Assembly: GCF_026283965.1 (NCBI RefSeq)
Contig: NZ_JAPDPD010000029.1
Span: 1-55,119, forward strand
From: Dyella subtropica
Lineage (GTDB): Bacteria > Pseudomonadota > Gammaproteobacteria > Xanthomonadales > Rhodanobacteraceae
Direction: 5' to 3'
DNA: 55,119 nucleotides
Under the pieces are notes generated by a model. The model was given only the letters and a program-made list of their open reading frames with translations. It ran no database searches and was not told the origin of the DNA. Positions 17,492-26,329 of the stretch are shown in pieces. Position 1 is the stretch's first letter, and every line of letters starts with the position of its first letter. Made by a program: the position numbers and the translations under genes.

Positions 17492-20400
17492 TCATGCGGC
17501 GGCCATCGCTCTACGCATTTGATATAGGCGGATGCGATCGAGAAAGAGATAGATCACTGGGGTGGTATAGAGCGTGAGGATCTGCGATATCAGCAGGCCA
17601 CCAACGATGGCCACGCCAAGAGGGCGCCGCAATTCCGCGCCTGCTCCCGAACCGAACGCGAGCGGCAGCGCACCCAGCAAGGCCGCCATCGTCGTCATCA
17701 TGATGGGGCGAAAGCGCAGCAGGCACGCTTCGTAAATAGCTTTCTCGGGCGAGAGTCCGCGCTCCTGCTCCGCCGACAGCGCGAAGTCGACCATCATGAT
17801 GCCGTTCTTCTTGACGATCCCGATCAGCAGGATCACGCCGATCAGCGCTATCAGGGAGAAGTCGTACCGCAACAGCATCAGCGCACCCAACGCGCCGATA
17901 CCGGCGGATGGCAGTGTCGACAGAATCGTCAGCGGGTGGATATAGCTCTCGTAGAGAATCCCCAAGACGATGTAGATGGCCAGGAGCGCGGCGGCAATCA
18001 ACAAGGGTTGATTCGACAGGGACGCCTTGAACGCCTGGGCCGAGCCTTGGAACACGGCCGTCAAACCCGCGGGTTTTCCAAGCTCCGCTCCCTTGACATC
18101 GATGGCCGCGATCGCCTCGCTCAACGCGTGGCCTGGAGCAAGATTGAACGACAACGTCACCGCCGGAAACTGGCCGTCGTGGTTGATGGTCAGCGGCGCG
18201 GTCGAGCTCTCCAGCCGAATGAACGAGGACAGCGGCACCTGCTTGCCGTTCGACGCCTTCAGATAGAGCTGGCTCAACGCGTTTGCGTCGAGCTGATAAC
18301 GCGGCCCGACCTCCAGAACCACGCGATAGACGTTGAGCTGCGTGTAGAACGTGGCGACCTGGCGTTGGCCGAACGCGTCGTACAGCGTGTCGTCCACCAT
18401 TTGCGGTGTGATGCCGAAGCGGCTCATCGTGTCGCGATCGAGCACCGCCGTGAGTCGCGGGGCCACCGGCTCCAGGTCGCCGGCAACATCCTGGATCACC
18501 GGAATATCGCCGAGGGCTTTGAGCATAATCGGTGCCCAGTGCCGCAGTTCTTCAAGATTCGTGTCGCGCAGCGTGTATTGAAACTGGGTCTTGCTGGTGC
18601 GTGCGCCGATCTGAAGATCCTGCCGTGCCTGCAGGTAAAGCGAAATGCCGGGCAACTTCGCCATTTGCGGCCGCAGGCGTTTGATCACGTCGTAGACGGA
18701 CGCCGATCGCTTTCCGAAAGGCTTGAGGTCGATCAACACGCGGCCGATGTTCGCCGATGGATCGCCTTCAACCCAGTAATAGACATGCTGAATGTCAGGG
18801 TCGCGCTCGATCACGGCGGCGAGCGCGTGCATGCGCTCGACCATGGCGGCATATGAAATGTCCTGCGAAGCTTCCGCAACGCCACCGATCAAGCCGTTGT
18901 CCTGCTGTGGGAAGAACCCTTTGGGAATCGCGACATACATCACCACGGTGCCGACAAGCGTCAACCCAGCCACCAGCATGGTCAGCTTCCGGTGCAGCAA
19001 GGCCTTGCGCAGGCCGGCGGCGTAGATATCGAGCAAGCGGTTGAATACACGTTCGGCGCCCTCGTGAAAGCGGCCACGGCCGTGTGCGGTTTGCCGGTTG
19101 AGGAAACGCGCGCACAGGGTGGGCGTCAGTGTCAACGAGACCAGGCCGGAAATGAGAATGGCGATGCCGGCGGTAACGGCAAATTCGCGAAACAGCCGAC
19201 CCACCAGGCCGCTCATGAACAACAGCGGGATAAACACGGCCACCAGCGAGACGGTCATCGAGACGATGGTGAAAGCGATCTCTCGCGAACCTTTGATGGC
19301 GGCGTCGAAAGGCGATTCGCCGTCTTCGATGTGCCGCAGGATGTTTTCCAGCATCACGATCGCGTCATCGACGACAAAGCCGATCACCACGGTCAGCGCC
19401 ATCAGCGAGACGTTGTCGAGGCTGTAGCCGAGTACGTCCATCACCGCGATCGTGCCGAGCAACGACAGCGGTATCGTTATGACCGGAATGAGGGTCGCGC
19501 GAAAATCCCGCAGGAACGCATAGACAACCAGAACAACCAGAATCACGCTCAGCATCAGCGTGAATTGCAAGTCGACCACCGAGGCGCGAATGGTCTGCGT
19601 GCGATCGCCGAGCAGGACCAAATGCATCGATGCGGGAAGATCGTGGGTCAGGCGCGGCAGCTCCGCCTTGACGCGTTCGACGGTCTGGTTGATGTTGAAT
19701 CCGATCTGCTTGTGCACATCGATCATCACTGCCTGATGTCCGCCGACCCAGGCGCCAGACCGTACATCCTCGGCACTGGCGACCACACTGGCGATATCAC
19801 GCAACCGCACCGGCGCATCATTACGATAGGCCACCACCAGGGCAGCGTAGCCATCGGCATCGACCACCTGATCGGTCGCATCGAGCGTCACCGCCTGATG
19901 TTCGCCATTGAGCGTTCCCTTTGGCGCGTTGGCGGTGGAAGCGGCAATCGCGGCGCGTACATCTTCGAGACTCAGACCCAGCGCGGCGATCGCCTCCGGA
20001 TTGATGCGAACGCGAACGGCCGGCTTCTGCTGGCCGTGGTAGTCGACCACGCCGACACCTTGGACACGCGCAATTTCGGGCGCGAGATAGTTCTCCACAT
20101 AGTCGTCGACCTTGCCGAGCGGCATGAGCTCCGAGTAGACCGCGATGGTCATGAGCAAGGCGTCGGCGGGGTTGGCCTTCTCGAAGGTCGGCGGGTGCGG
20201 CAGATTCTTCGGCAGATCGCCGGACGCGGCATTGATGGCCGTCTGTACGTCGAGCGCGGCGCTATCGACGTTGCGCGAAAGGTCGAACTGCACCGCAATA
20301 GAGCTGGAACCGAGCGAGCTTGTCGACGTCAGCGACGTGACACCCGGCAACACGGCAAGCGCGCGCTCCAGCGGGGCGGTCACCGACGAGGCCATGGTCT

Positions 20401-20569
20401 CTGCGCTTGCGCCCGGCAGCCCCGCATTGATCGAAATGGTCGGAATATCGACCTGAGGCACCCCGGCGATAGGTAACTGCGTGTAGCCGATGATCCCCAG
20501 GAACAACACGCCAAGCATAAGCAAGGAGGTGGCGATCGGCCGCCGTATGAACACCGCTGAAAAATTCAT
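17492..20569 (-). CDS. RND multidrug efflux permease (MdtB/MdtC/HAE1 type)
   Basis: A 1025-residue inner-membrane proton/drug antiporter of about the usual length, with the standard 12-helix plan and two large periplasmic loops. The start NFSAVFIRRPIATSLLMLG is the classic first helix. The proton relay is visible as the DD pair in GFVVDDAIVMLEN (helix 4) and the Lys in IGIVKKNGIMMVDF (helix 10). Sequence character is closest to the MdtBC/MuxBC branch rather than AcrB. It is the second gene of an operon with its adaptor, 22 nt downstream. No outer-membrane channel gene follows, so a TolC-like protein encoded elsewhere would complete the pump. Confidence 0.93.
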   Translation of the reverse strand: MNFSAVFIRRPIATSLLMLGVLFLGIIGYTQLPIAGVPQVDIPTISINAGLPGASAETMASSVTAPLERALAVLPGVTSLTSTSSLGSSSIAVQFDLSRNVDSAALDVQTAINAASGDLPKNLPHPPTFEKANPADALLMTIAVYSELMPLGKVDDYVENYLAPEIARVQGVGVVDYHGQQKPAVRVRINPEAIAALGLSLEDVRAAIAASTANAPKGTLNGEHQAVTLDATDQVVDADGYAALVVAYRNDAPVRLRDIASVVASAEDVRSGAWVGGHQAVMIDVHKQIGFNINQTVERVKAELPRLTHDLPASMHLVLLGDRTQTIRASVVDLQFTLMLSVILVVLVVYAFLRDFRATLIPVITIPLSLLGTIAVMDVLGYSLDNVSLMALTVVIGFVVDDAIVMLENILRHIEDGESPFDAAIKGSREIAFTIVSMTVSLVAVFIPLLFMSGLVGRLFREFAVTAGIAILISGLVSLTLTPTLCARFLNRQTAHGRGRFHEGAERVFNRLLDIYAAGLRKALLHRKLTMLVAGLTLVGTVVMYVAIPKGFFPQQDNGLIGGVAEASQDISYAAMVERMHALAAVIERDPDIQHVYYWVEGDPSANIGRVLIDLKPFGKRSASVYDVIKRLRPQMAKLPGISLYLQARQDLQIGARTSKTQFQYTLRDTNLEELRHWAPIMLKALGDIPVIQDVAGDLEPVAPRLTAVLDRDTMSRFGITPQMVDDTLYDAFGQRQVATFYTQLNVYRVVLEVGPRYQLDANALSQLYLKASNGKQVPLSSFIRLESSTAPLTINHDGQFPAVTLSFNLAPGHALSEAIAAIDVKGAELGKPAGLTAVFQGSAQAFKASLSNQPLLIAAALLAIYIVLGILYESYIHPLTILSTLPSAGIGALGALMLLRYDFSLIALIGVILLIGIVKKNGIMMVDFALSAEQERGLSPEKAIYEACLLRFRPIMMTTMAALLGALPLAFGSGAGAELRRPLGVAIVGGLLISQILTLYTTPVIYLFLDRIRLYQMRRAMAAA

Positions 20570-20591
20570 GTCGCCCCTACGGGTGGTGGAC

Positions 20592-21722
20592 TCACTTCAG
20601 AGTGGGTGGCCGATCGATCACCCGCACGGGCGTGCCCGGCTCGAGCTTGTATTGACCCTCGGTCACCACGCGCTCGCCCTGCGAGACACCGCGTGCGATC
20701 ACGCTGCGGCCTCCGTCAGTGGACGCGACTTCGACGTGGCGAAGGTCGGCGGTGCCCTTGCCGGTAACCACAAACACGTACGCACCGTCCGTTCCCAGTT
20801 GCACGGCGGTCGCCGGAACCGTCAGTGCATCGCGATGCACGTCGAGTACAACGTGCAAGACCACAAACTGGCCGGGCCAGAGCAGGTTGTCGGCATTGGC
20901 AAAGGTCGCCTTGCAATGGATCGTGCCGGTAGCTGCATCGATCTGGTTGTCGATGAGGCTGATCACGCCGTCGCCGAGCGGCTGACTGCCATCGCGGCTC
21001 AACGCCGTGACCCGAGGCGGGGCCTTGCGCTGACTGGCGAGCAGCGCCGGCAGCTGATCCTGCGGCAATGAAAAGCTCACCGTGATCGGGTGGACCTGCG
21101 TAATCAGCACGAGCCCGGTGCTGTCCGCGGCATGGACCATGTTGCCGGCATCGACCAGGCGCGCTCCCGTGCGGCCGTCCAGGGGCGCGCGAATGGTGGT
21201 GTAGCCGAGAGCGATGCGCGCATTGTCGATCTGCGCCTGATCCATCTCGACGGTAGCCTTGAGCTGTTCGATTTGCGCGCGCGTGGTATCGAGGGTTTGT
21301 GCAGGTATCGCCCCCCGATGAGCAAGATCGGAAAAACGTGCAAAGTCGCGCTCGACATTGGCACGCTGCGCCGCATCCCTATCCTTCTGCGCCAAGGCAG
21401 CCCTCAGCTGGGCCTCGAAGGGGCGAGGATCGAGCTGGGCAAGCAGATCGCCACGGTGCACCTCCTGTCCTTCGACGAAGGCGACCTTGTCGAGTTGTCC
21501 GTCGACACGCGCACGGACCATAACACTGTTGTACGCCTGAGCCGTGCCTATGGCACTTATCACCGCCGGAGTGTCTTGGCGCTCGACACGGGCCACCACG
21601 ACGGGCACGGTGTTTGGCGAAACCTCCGCCGCAGCGCTCGAAGCGAACAGACGCGTTTGGAATAGCCACCAAACGGCGGCCCCAATGACAAGCAGACCGA
21701 CAAACAACAGAGTCTTTTTCAT
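20592..21722 (-). CDS. RND efflux periplasmic adaptor (membrane fusion protein, MdtA-like)
   Basis: A 376-residue HlyD-type adaptor. An N-terminal membrane anchor (residues 4-20) is followed by the lipoyl/barrel-sandwich halves (VMVRARVDGQLDKVAFVEGQ near residue 70 and TTIRAPLDGRTGARL near 195). Between them is an alpha-helical hairpin (100-185), and the beta-barrel domain occupies 210-330. It links the inner-membrane permease with an outer-membrane channel in the periplasm. It is the first gene of the operon. No regulator is adjacent. Confidence 0.92.
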   Translation of the reverse strand: MKKTLLFVGLLVIGAAVWWLFQTRLFASSAAAEVSPNTVPVVVARVERQDTPAVISAIGTAQAYNSVMVRARVDGQLDKVAFVEGQEVHRGDLLAQLDPRPFEAQLRAALAQKDRDAAQRANVERDFARFSDLAHRGAIPAQTLDTTRAQIEQLKATVEMDQAQIDNARIALGYTTIRAPLDGRTGARLVDAGNMVHAADSTGLVLITQVHPITVSFSLPQDQLPALLASQRKAPPRVTALSRDGSQPLGDGVISLIDNQIDAATGTIHCKATFANADNLLWPGQFVVLHVVLDVHRDALTVPATAVQLGTDGAYVFVVTGKGTADLRHVEVASTDGGRSVIARGVSQGERVVTEGQYKLEPGTPVRVIDRPPTLK

Positions 21723-22038
21723 GGGTGTGCCGGCCGCCCAAATAAGGTACGAAACCGCGAAACCCTACGCCGCCTCGCTTATCCATAGATTAGCGTGCGC
21801 CAAGCGTCCTGCGTTGCAGGATCATCACCATGGGCAACGTCTTTGCCATCAGACTGACTTACTTGGAGCGGAGAGTCAGGGGGCTCTGGCTGCCTTGCGC
21901 AGCCGCGCTTGTGCATATGAACGCTATGGAGCAAAGCGCCCATAAGCCGAGCCCTACAGACCGCCATCAAATCGACGCATACGAACGGAGCCAGGCGCAC
22001 TTATTCACCGCAAGAAGTGAACCTGACCCTGTTCCGAG
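21723..22038. other. Gene-free gap between pump operon and cassette array
   Basis: Frames of about 70 codons exist here but have no supporting ribosome-binding site or recognisable domain. The promoter of the pump operon should lie in the left part. I see no repeat. Confidence 0.4.
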
Positions 22039-22497
22039 CTAGGCCCGTTGAGAACGGCTCGATCGCCAAAACACGACCAAGTAGGTGATTGCGATCAGTG
22101 CTGGCACAGACACAATAAAGAACGCGTTTAGGCCAAACGGATGCCAGAGCTGTCCCGAGGCTATCGATCGGCTCAGGCTCCTCGCTCCAGCCACAACAAA
22201 TACCGCACAGAGAGCCAGTACGGGCAAAGCCTTTCTCTTGGTCGGGCAAATGAATGCCCCAACGGCAATCACGCAAATTGGCGTGAGAAACCCAGCAACG
22301 CCGAAGGCAAAAAGATCGCTGTCGCTGGCAGCAACGACATGGCTGCTCATCGACACGCCAAAGGCCCGCAGTATCCAATTATGCGCATACCCGGCCAACC
22401 AAGCCGCCGGTAGAAACGCAATCCAGCGTCCAAATGTAAGCGCTTTCAGCGTGACGCTAGATTCTTTCAGCCCCGACTTTTGCATAGGCCTCACCAT
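22039..22497 (-). CDS. Small multi-pass membrane protein, hypothetical (array 1)
   Basis: A 152-residue protein with about four hydrophobic segments (near residues 25-45, 60-82, 90-105 and 122-145) and a basic C-terminus (RSSRSQRA). The family is not recognised. It is the last gene of array 1 in the direction of transcription; no hairpin repeat follows it. The start is uncertain: MVRPMQKSG has two possible ATGs. Confidence 0.6.
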   Translation of the reverse strand: MVRPMQKSGLKESSVTLKALTFGRWIAFLPAAWLAGYAHNWILRAFGVSMSSHVVAASDSDLFAFGVAGFLTPICVIAVGAFICPTKRKALPVLALCAVFVVAGARSLSRSIASGQLWHPFGLNAFFIVSVPALIAITYLVVFWRSSRSQRA

Positions 22498-22570
22498 TTC
22501 CTCGCGAGGTTACCTAACGATGTCCGCTATGGGTCGGAAGCGGACCTAACCGCTGACATCTCCTAGGCGC

Positions 22571-22924
22571 TCACTCGACCAGTTCTATGCGAATGTCGCC
22601 AGTCGCGCAACGGAGTTCATATCGCTGTCCCGCCCGAAAGTTGCGCTTCTCTCCGGGAAACCCGTCCACGTACTTCCACCCGGGACACAGGAAAGCAATG
22701 GTGTGATGTCCCGGCGGCAGAACGACGGAGAATTGCTGGCCAGGCTCGACGGGATGGCCATCGATGGCAAATATGCCCCCTTGCCGATCGTCGGGGAGGG
22801 TACGGTCACCTCGTTTCAGAACCAGAGAGGCAGACGGCGCCCCTGCAACGGGTGGCCGATATGGCGTATGCGTGCATCCACCGACGACCAACAAGGCAAC
22901 GACTATCAACATCCGGCGCTTCAT
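22571..22924 (-). CDS. Small PEGA-like lipoprotein (array 1)
   Basis: The start at MKRRMLIVVALLVVGGC is supported by GGGAG just upstream and by a clear lipobox, VGGC (Cys17). The 117-residue precursor has a short beta-rich domain with IDGHPVEPGQQFSVVLPPGHHTIAF followed by CPGWKYVDGFPG. This 'cost of a PEGA-like fold' pattern (PG.H.I.V) occurs in small envelope proteins. The repeat downstream of its stop starts after 24 nt. Confidence 0.7.
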   Translation of the reverse strand: MKRRMLIVVALLVVGGCTHTPYRPPVAGAPSASLVLKRGDRTLPDDRQGGIFAIDGHPVEPGQQFSVVLPPGHHTIAFLCPGWKYVDGFPGEKRNFRAGQRYELRCATGDIRIELVE

Positions 22925-22966
22925 AGAGCTCCCACTTCTCAGTTGTTGCCAATGTCTGCTCCGGGT

Positions 22967-23045
22967 TGCGGATTCAGCCGGTCGTTGCAACACCCATAGA
23001 CTGCTTGAGCAGGAGGCGTATTGCCAATGACCGTCTGAATCCGCA
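22967..23045. mobile_element. 79-bp IS30-like miniature element inside a hairpin repeat
   Basis: Inverted ends TGCGGATTCAGCCGGTCGTTG (left) and the complement of TGCGGATTCAGACGGTCATTG (right) bound a 79-bp insert. It splits one hairpin repeat at its exact centre: flanks are 22953-22966 (ending GGGT) and 23046-23059 (starting GTCGAAAG), so the central GT is duplicated. A 2-bp duplication is the IS30 family hallmark. The left end matches the end of the IS30-type element at the window's right edge over about 25 bp. Confidence 0.8.
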
Positions 23046-23066
23046 GTCGAAAGCGGACATGAACGG

Positions 23067-23402
23067 TTACGGGCGATCGATTGACGCAACCAGCAAGTCC
23101 GCCGCATACAACGACATGTGACCGCAACCGCCAAACCCGGCGTACGATCCATGAATTGTTCCGGTCACTACAACCCTCTTTCCATGCCAACGCTTTAGCA
23201 CCTGCTCGTTCAGCTGGATGCTGCCTGTTCCGGCACTCAACCAGACAGACGAGCCATAACCTTCTCGGCGCTCAGAAATCGGAAAATGATTCAGCGAGAC
23301 ATCCTCAAACTCGAAACTGAGTATCCCGCTGACCGCGACGACCGCGCCCGGCTTCCAAGCCAGCCGGTCAATCGCTTCGTTCACTGATATCGTCCCGTCC
23401 AT
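23067..23402 (-). CDS. Hypothetical small beta-rich protein (array 1)
   Basis: A 111-residue protein starting MDGTISVNEAIDRL, chosen because GGAG lies at good spacing and because the longer frame would read through the hairpin repeat. The pattern GKRVVVTGTIHG preceded by GAVVAVSGILSFEFEDVSL looks like two strands of an OB-like barrel (V.V.G.L and V.V.G.I). I do not recognise the family. The repeat interrupted by the 79-bp element begins 7 nt after the stop. Confidence 0.65.
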   Translation of the reverse strand: MDGTISVNEAIDRLAWKPGAVVAVSGILSFEFEDVSLNHFPISERREGYGSSVWLSAGTGSIQLNEQVLKRWHGKRVVVTGTIHGSYAGFGGCGHMSLYAADLLVASIDRP

Positions 23403-23491
23403 GGCGGTCTCCGAGCCTGGGCTTTGTTTTTTCAAGAATGAGATCCGCCATGGGTCGGAAGCGGACACTCTGACAGTAGCTATTTCGCGAC

Positions 23492-23863
23492 TTAGCTGGT
23501 TCCAGCGCGAAACTCAGAGGCATCCCTTTCAGCATGCGAACGCCAGGTGGCAAAGTCGCGAAAGCCGTAGGATCTGCCAGGCGTGCTGCAGATCATTACG
23601 ACCTTTGGATTTTGAGTATTCGTTTCGGCATCGAAGCAAGCTATGTCATCGTACAAGTCCGTCTTGGCGAAGGGCACCAACGCCTTACTGCTACCGACGG
23701 TGATGCGGTGCATCAGCCGGCCAGCTTCGGACTCGGCGTCGATCAGCCACCACGGATAGAGCGGTGTTCGCGGTGCAGAAGCGAATTCTAGGTACTCGGC
23801 CGGATACGCGAAACCATCTGGCAAGAGTTCCGTTGGATATACGGTCACTGCACCGTCTGCCAT
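23492..23863 (-). CDS. SMI1/KNR4 (SUKH)-like protein (array 1)
   Basis: A 123-residue protein starting MADGAVTVYPTELLPDGF. The opening LPDGFAYPAEYLEFAS, the central DDIACFDAET and the end RSYGFRDFATWRSHAE follow the SUKH fold pattern: an edge helix, then a D.I.FD strand, then a G...F..W helix. SUKH proteins are common immunity proteins against polymorphic toxins and are frequent in cassette-like arrays. No cognate toxin is seen. An alternative GTG start lies two codons upstream. Confidence 0.6.
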   Translation of the reverse strand: MADGAVTVYPTELLPDGFAYPAEYLEFASAPRTPLYPWWLIDAESEAGRLMHRITVGSSKALVPFAKTDLYDDIACFDAETNTQNPKVVMICSTPGRSYGFRDFATWRSHAERDASEFRAGTS

Positions 23864-23941
23864 GATCACTAGTCCATATCAAATGTTGGGCCAGATCCCG
23901 CGCCAAATTCGGAGTGTCCGCTCTGGGTCGGAAGCGGACAT

Positions 23942-24277
23942 CTACGATCCCTCAACAATCTCCCCAGCCTCAAGCTTCTTAACGAGCGCAGCGATCAACA
24001 ACTCGTATACCGAATTCGCCGCGCTCTCGCTCGGAAGATAGAAGATCTTTGAGAGGCAATAGCTGGTACCCAGCTCCCGATTGATTTCAGCCAGCCCGGC
24101 AGTCACTTGCCTAAGCACTTCTCCAGGTTCAGCGCGCACCTTGCGGGTATCCTCTGCCCCCAACGCAACAAGCTCAATTTCCCCTGGATGATCGAAAAAC
24201 GTCACGCCAAGAAGATTGGCTTGCGCGCCCGTGATTCTGGCGATCTTGTAAACGTCCCCGCTTTTTACAAGTTGCAT
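23942..24277 (-). CDS. Hypothetical protein (array 1)
   Basis: A 111-residue protein from MQLVKSGDVYKIARITGAQ; a GGAGTGGGTGG lies just before this ATG, while the in-frame ATG at 24310 falls inside a hairpin repeat. It has a beta-rich N-terminus (about residues 1-45) and a helical C-terminal half (VLRQVTAGLAEINREL and ANSVYELLIAALVKKL). The family is not recognised. The hairpin begins 1 nt after the stop. Confidence 0.65.
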   Translation of the reverse strand: MQLVKSGDVYKIARITGAQANLLGVTFFDHPGEIELVALGAEDTRKVRAEPGEVLRQVTAGLAEINRELGTSYCLSKIFYLPSESAANSVYELLIAALVKKLEAGEIVEGS

Positions 24278-24343
24278 CCACCCACTCCATAAGGCGCCAG
24301 AAGTGTCCACTATGGGAAGCAGACACTGGCTCCTGTCGAAATA

Positions 24344-24613
24344 TCACTGTCCAGGCTGCCAGAGGACTCTGGTCCCAATGGGAACCTGCTCTTTCCGCAG
24401 CTCAGGTAAATAGACAACCAGCTTGTAGCCGCCGGGTCGGAAGTGTTCGACAGTTAGGCGCGCCTGAGCCTGGATAGACAAACCGTCCGGGCGTTCGACC
24501 AGAACATCATGGATCGAATCTTTGGTCCGACCGTGAAGCAGTAAATCGGGAGCCAACGCCAATCCGCGGCCAGCGATCTCAAAGGTGTCCTTTACTTCTA
24601 AAAGCAGTTCCAT
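24344..24613 (-). CDS. EF-Tu domain-2-like small beta-barrel protein (array 1)
   Basis: An 89-residue protein, MELLLEVKDTFEIAGRGLAL at the start, which resembles the first strands of translation-factor domain 2 (F.VEDVF.I.GRG.VV). It lacks any GTPase domain. Short stand-alone barrels of this kind are known among small hypothetical proteins of cassette arrays; a role in translation is not implied. GGGGGA is 5 nt before the ATG. The hairpin follows after 18 nt. Confidence 0.6.
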   Translation of the reverse strand: MELLLEVKDTFEIAGRGLALAPDLLLHGRTKDSIHDVLVERPDGLSIQAQARLTVEHFRPGGYKLVVYLPELRKEQVPIGTRVLWQPGQ

Positions 24614-24676
24614 GTTGTCCCCCGATGACCGATTTCTGGCCGAGCTGCGATGTCCGCTTCGGGTCGGAAGCGGACA

Positions 24677-24853
24677 CTACGCGGCGCGACGTCGCAAAAG
24701 AACAAGGCCAGCTAAAAACGATGCCGCCCCAACAAAAGGATTAAAGGCTGCATCCGTTAGACCCGACCGTCCAACAAGAATACCCGCTGTAAAAAGGATC
24801 CCGCCCACCACGACAGTAAACATCAACGATTGCCACACAAGCCGAAAGTTCAT
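24677..24853 (-). CDS. 58-residue two-helix membrane protein (array 1)
   Basis: The frame runs from ATG at 24853 to TAG at 24677 and encodes 58 residues: MNFRLVWQSLMF, a hydrophobic hairpin (about 9-28 and 39-53), and a basic end LLRRRAA. The stop codon abuts the hairpin repeat with no gap, which supports it as a real cassette gene. The function is unknown. A clear ribosome-binding site is not obvious. Confidence 0.55.
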   Translation of the reverse strand: MNFRLVWQSLMFTVVVGGILFTAGILVGRSGLTDAAFNPFVGAASFLAGLVLLRRRAA

Positions 24854-24929
24854 GATTCAAGCACCGGTGGTGATGGGGTTACCTGGATGGGTATGTAGTG
24901 TCTGCTCCGGATCGGAAGCGGACACTCCT

Positions 24930-25232
24930 TCAAGCATCGTCTATGACCGCATCTCCCGGACCTCGCCAACGGATGCCGCGTACTCGCCCCGTAACTAAGC
25001 CTTCGGAACGGAGAAATTCAAAGATGTCTGACGGCGGATTTGGACCGGCGGACACGAATGGGATACCTAGTTCCTGAAGAGCAGTCAGCACACTAGCCAG
25101 CTCCGTCCTGCCCGCATATGGCAGTGCCACGGACGACCCGATGTTGGCGGGCAGCCCAAACCTGCTGCCAAGGTCACCAGACTCGCAATGCACTACGACG
25201 GAATCTGCAAGCACGCTCTCTACGTAGTCCAT
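24930..25232 (-). CDS. Hypothetical protein (array 1)
   Basis: A 100-residue protein from MDYVESVLADSVVVHCESG. This ATG has a GGGGG stretch upstream; the longer frame from 25271 starts at the very edge of a hairpin repeat with no room for a ribosome-binding site. It has alternating strands and helices, with ASVLTALQELGIPFVSAG in the middle. The family is not recognised. The hairpin follows 5 nt after the stop. Confidence 0.6.
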   Translation of the reverse strand: MDYVESVLADSVVVHCESGDLGSRFGLPANIGSSVALPYAGRTELASVLTALQELGIPFVSAGPNPPSDIFEFLRSEGLVTGRVRGIRWRGPGDAVIDDA

Positions 25233-25310
25233 TCTGGCCCCCGAATCGCTTAAGGATGTCACTCTAGCCATGTCTGCTTTGGGTCGAAAGCGGACATCAC
25301 TTCGATAGCG

Positions 25311-25838
25311 CTAAGTACAATCCCAGCCCAGGAGCGTGAGGCTGCAATGTCGGCATACGAACTTATAGAACGCAGGATCACCACCTGGCCCGTATCCTCG
25401 GGTAATGGCAGACCAATCCCCATCTGACAATTGGTAACGCTCCTTCCAGTTCGCCTTGGTGTCTTCGGAAGCCTGAGTAACGTCCGCCTCGGCCGCTTCC
25501 CCGTGGAACTCACATGCGTCCCCGCAATGGGCTAGCCACTCTTCCTGTTGCCAGGACGTGTACGCCGGGGTTCTCAGGTGCACTTCCTCGATGACCTCGT
25601 CCGAAACACCCGCCATATGCAATGGGTGCGAGTCGGCAAAAGACGCTCCGTGCTTTGCAGCCGCAGAGCCATCGGAGATACACCAGGGACAAATGAGCTC
25701 GTCAAGCTCAGTGGTGGAATAGATCGGCCCTGCGTAGATGAACCCTCTCGCCTCACCACAACAGATGCACGCGTTGTCACTCTGCACTATAGCCCCCGTG
25801 GCCACGGGGTCCGGGTGATAGCGAAACCTGGGAAGCAC
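25311..25838 (-). CDS. CbrC/UPF0167 family protein (array 1)
   Basis: A 175-residue protein with a likely GTG start. The N-terminus LPRFRYHPDPVATGAI followed by CICCGEARGFIYAGPIY, then LICPWCISDGSAAAKH, is the hallmark of the CbrC family (PF03691), where CxxC pairs probably bind a metal. A second such pair is near the end (CRHCSLTLLGWDC). E. coli CbrC is linked to colicin E2 tolerance, and family members often sit in immunity-rich loci; the biochemical role is unknown. The hairpin follows 14 nt after the stop. A tandem GATGATTGCCC(C/A)ATGTAG pair lies in its leader (25874-25912). Confidence 0.88.
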   Translation of the reverse strand: MLPRFRYHPDPVATGAIVQSDNACICCGEARGFIYAGPIYSTTELDELICPWCISDGSAAAKHGASFADSHPLHMAGVSDEVIEEVHLRTPAYTSWQQEEWLAHCGDACEFHGEAAEADVTQASEDTKANWKERYQLSDGDWSAITRGYGPGGDPAFYKFVCRHCSLTLLGWDCT

Positions 25839-25950
25839 TTGGAACCTTTGTATATCGCCGTATCAATCCCTCGGATGATTGCCCAATGTAGTGATGATTG
25901 CCCCATGTAGTGGAGTGTCCGCTCCGGGTCGGTAGCGGACCTTATTACGA

Positions 25951-26265
25951 TCAATAGCCATCACCATTGGCTCGTATTGCCGTAAACCGTCGGAGCTCCC
26001 CTAAGGCCCTACTGCAAGCGCCCCAAGCCGCATAGAAGACCTTCTCGTCTCTTGCATAGACATCGGAAAGACTGCCTGGTCCCGTGTACTTGGTCATCGA
26101 GAACAGGTGGAGAGCCTCCTGAGTCAGTTCACTTTCGAGGCTTGCAGCGATCGCCTCAAATTTCTTGGCCCACGACGTCAATCCCTCATCTCTGAGAATT
26201 GTCACGAACGACCTCGTCGCCGCAAGTGCGGCGATCGTGGCTTCGTCGGGTGCGTCGCTGCTCAT
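25951..26265 (-). CDS. Hypothetical mostly helical protein (array 1)
   Basis: A 104-residue protein from MSSDAPDEATIAALAATRSF; AAGGAAG lies 7 nt upstream of the ATG. Helices dominate (for example LTSWAKKFEAIAASLESEL). The central SMTKYTGPGSLSDVY is a probable loop or active-site-like segment. It may belong to the DUF6966 type of short helical proteins, but this is a guess. The hairpin follows 9 nt after the stop. Confidence 0.65.
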   Translation of the reverse strand: MSSDAPDEATIAALAATRSFVTILRDEGLTSWAKKFEAIAASLESELTQEALHLFSMTKYTGPGSLSDVYARDEKVFYAAWGACSRALGELRRFTAIRANGDGY

Positions 26266-26329
26266 CCAATGCTTCCTTGTATAGGAATGTCCGCTCCGGG
26301 TCGGTAGCGAACCTTAGAAACCTAGTGGG

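Noticed and set aside
18992-20476. 494-codon plus-strand frame
   Set aside because: Antisense shadow of the RND permease.
21830-22042. 70-codon plus-strand frame between the pump and the array
   Set aside because: No ribosome-binding site, no hydrophobic or domain pattern, and it overlaps the array gene's end.
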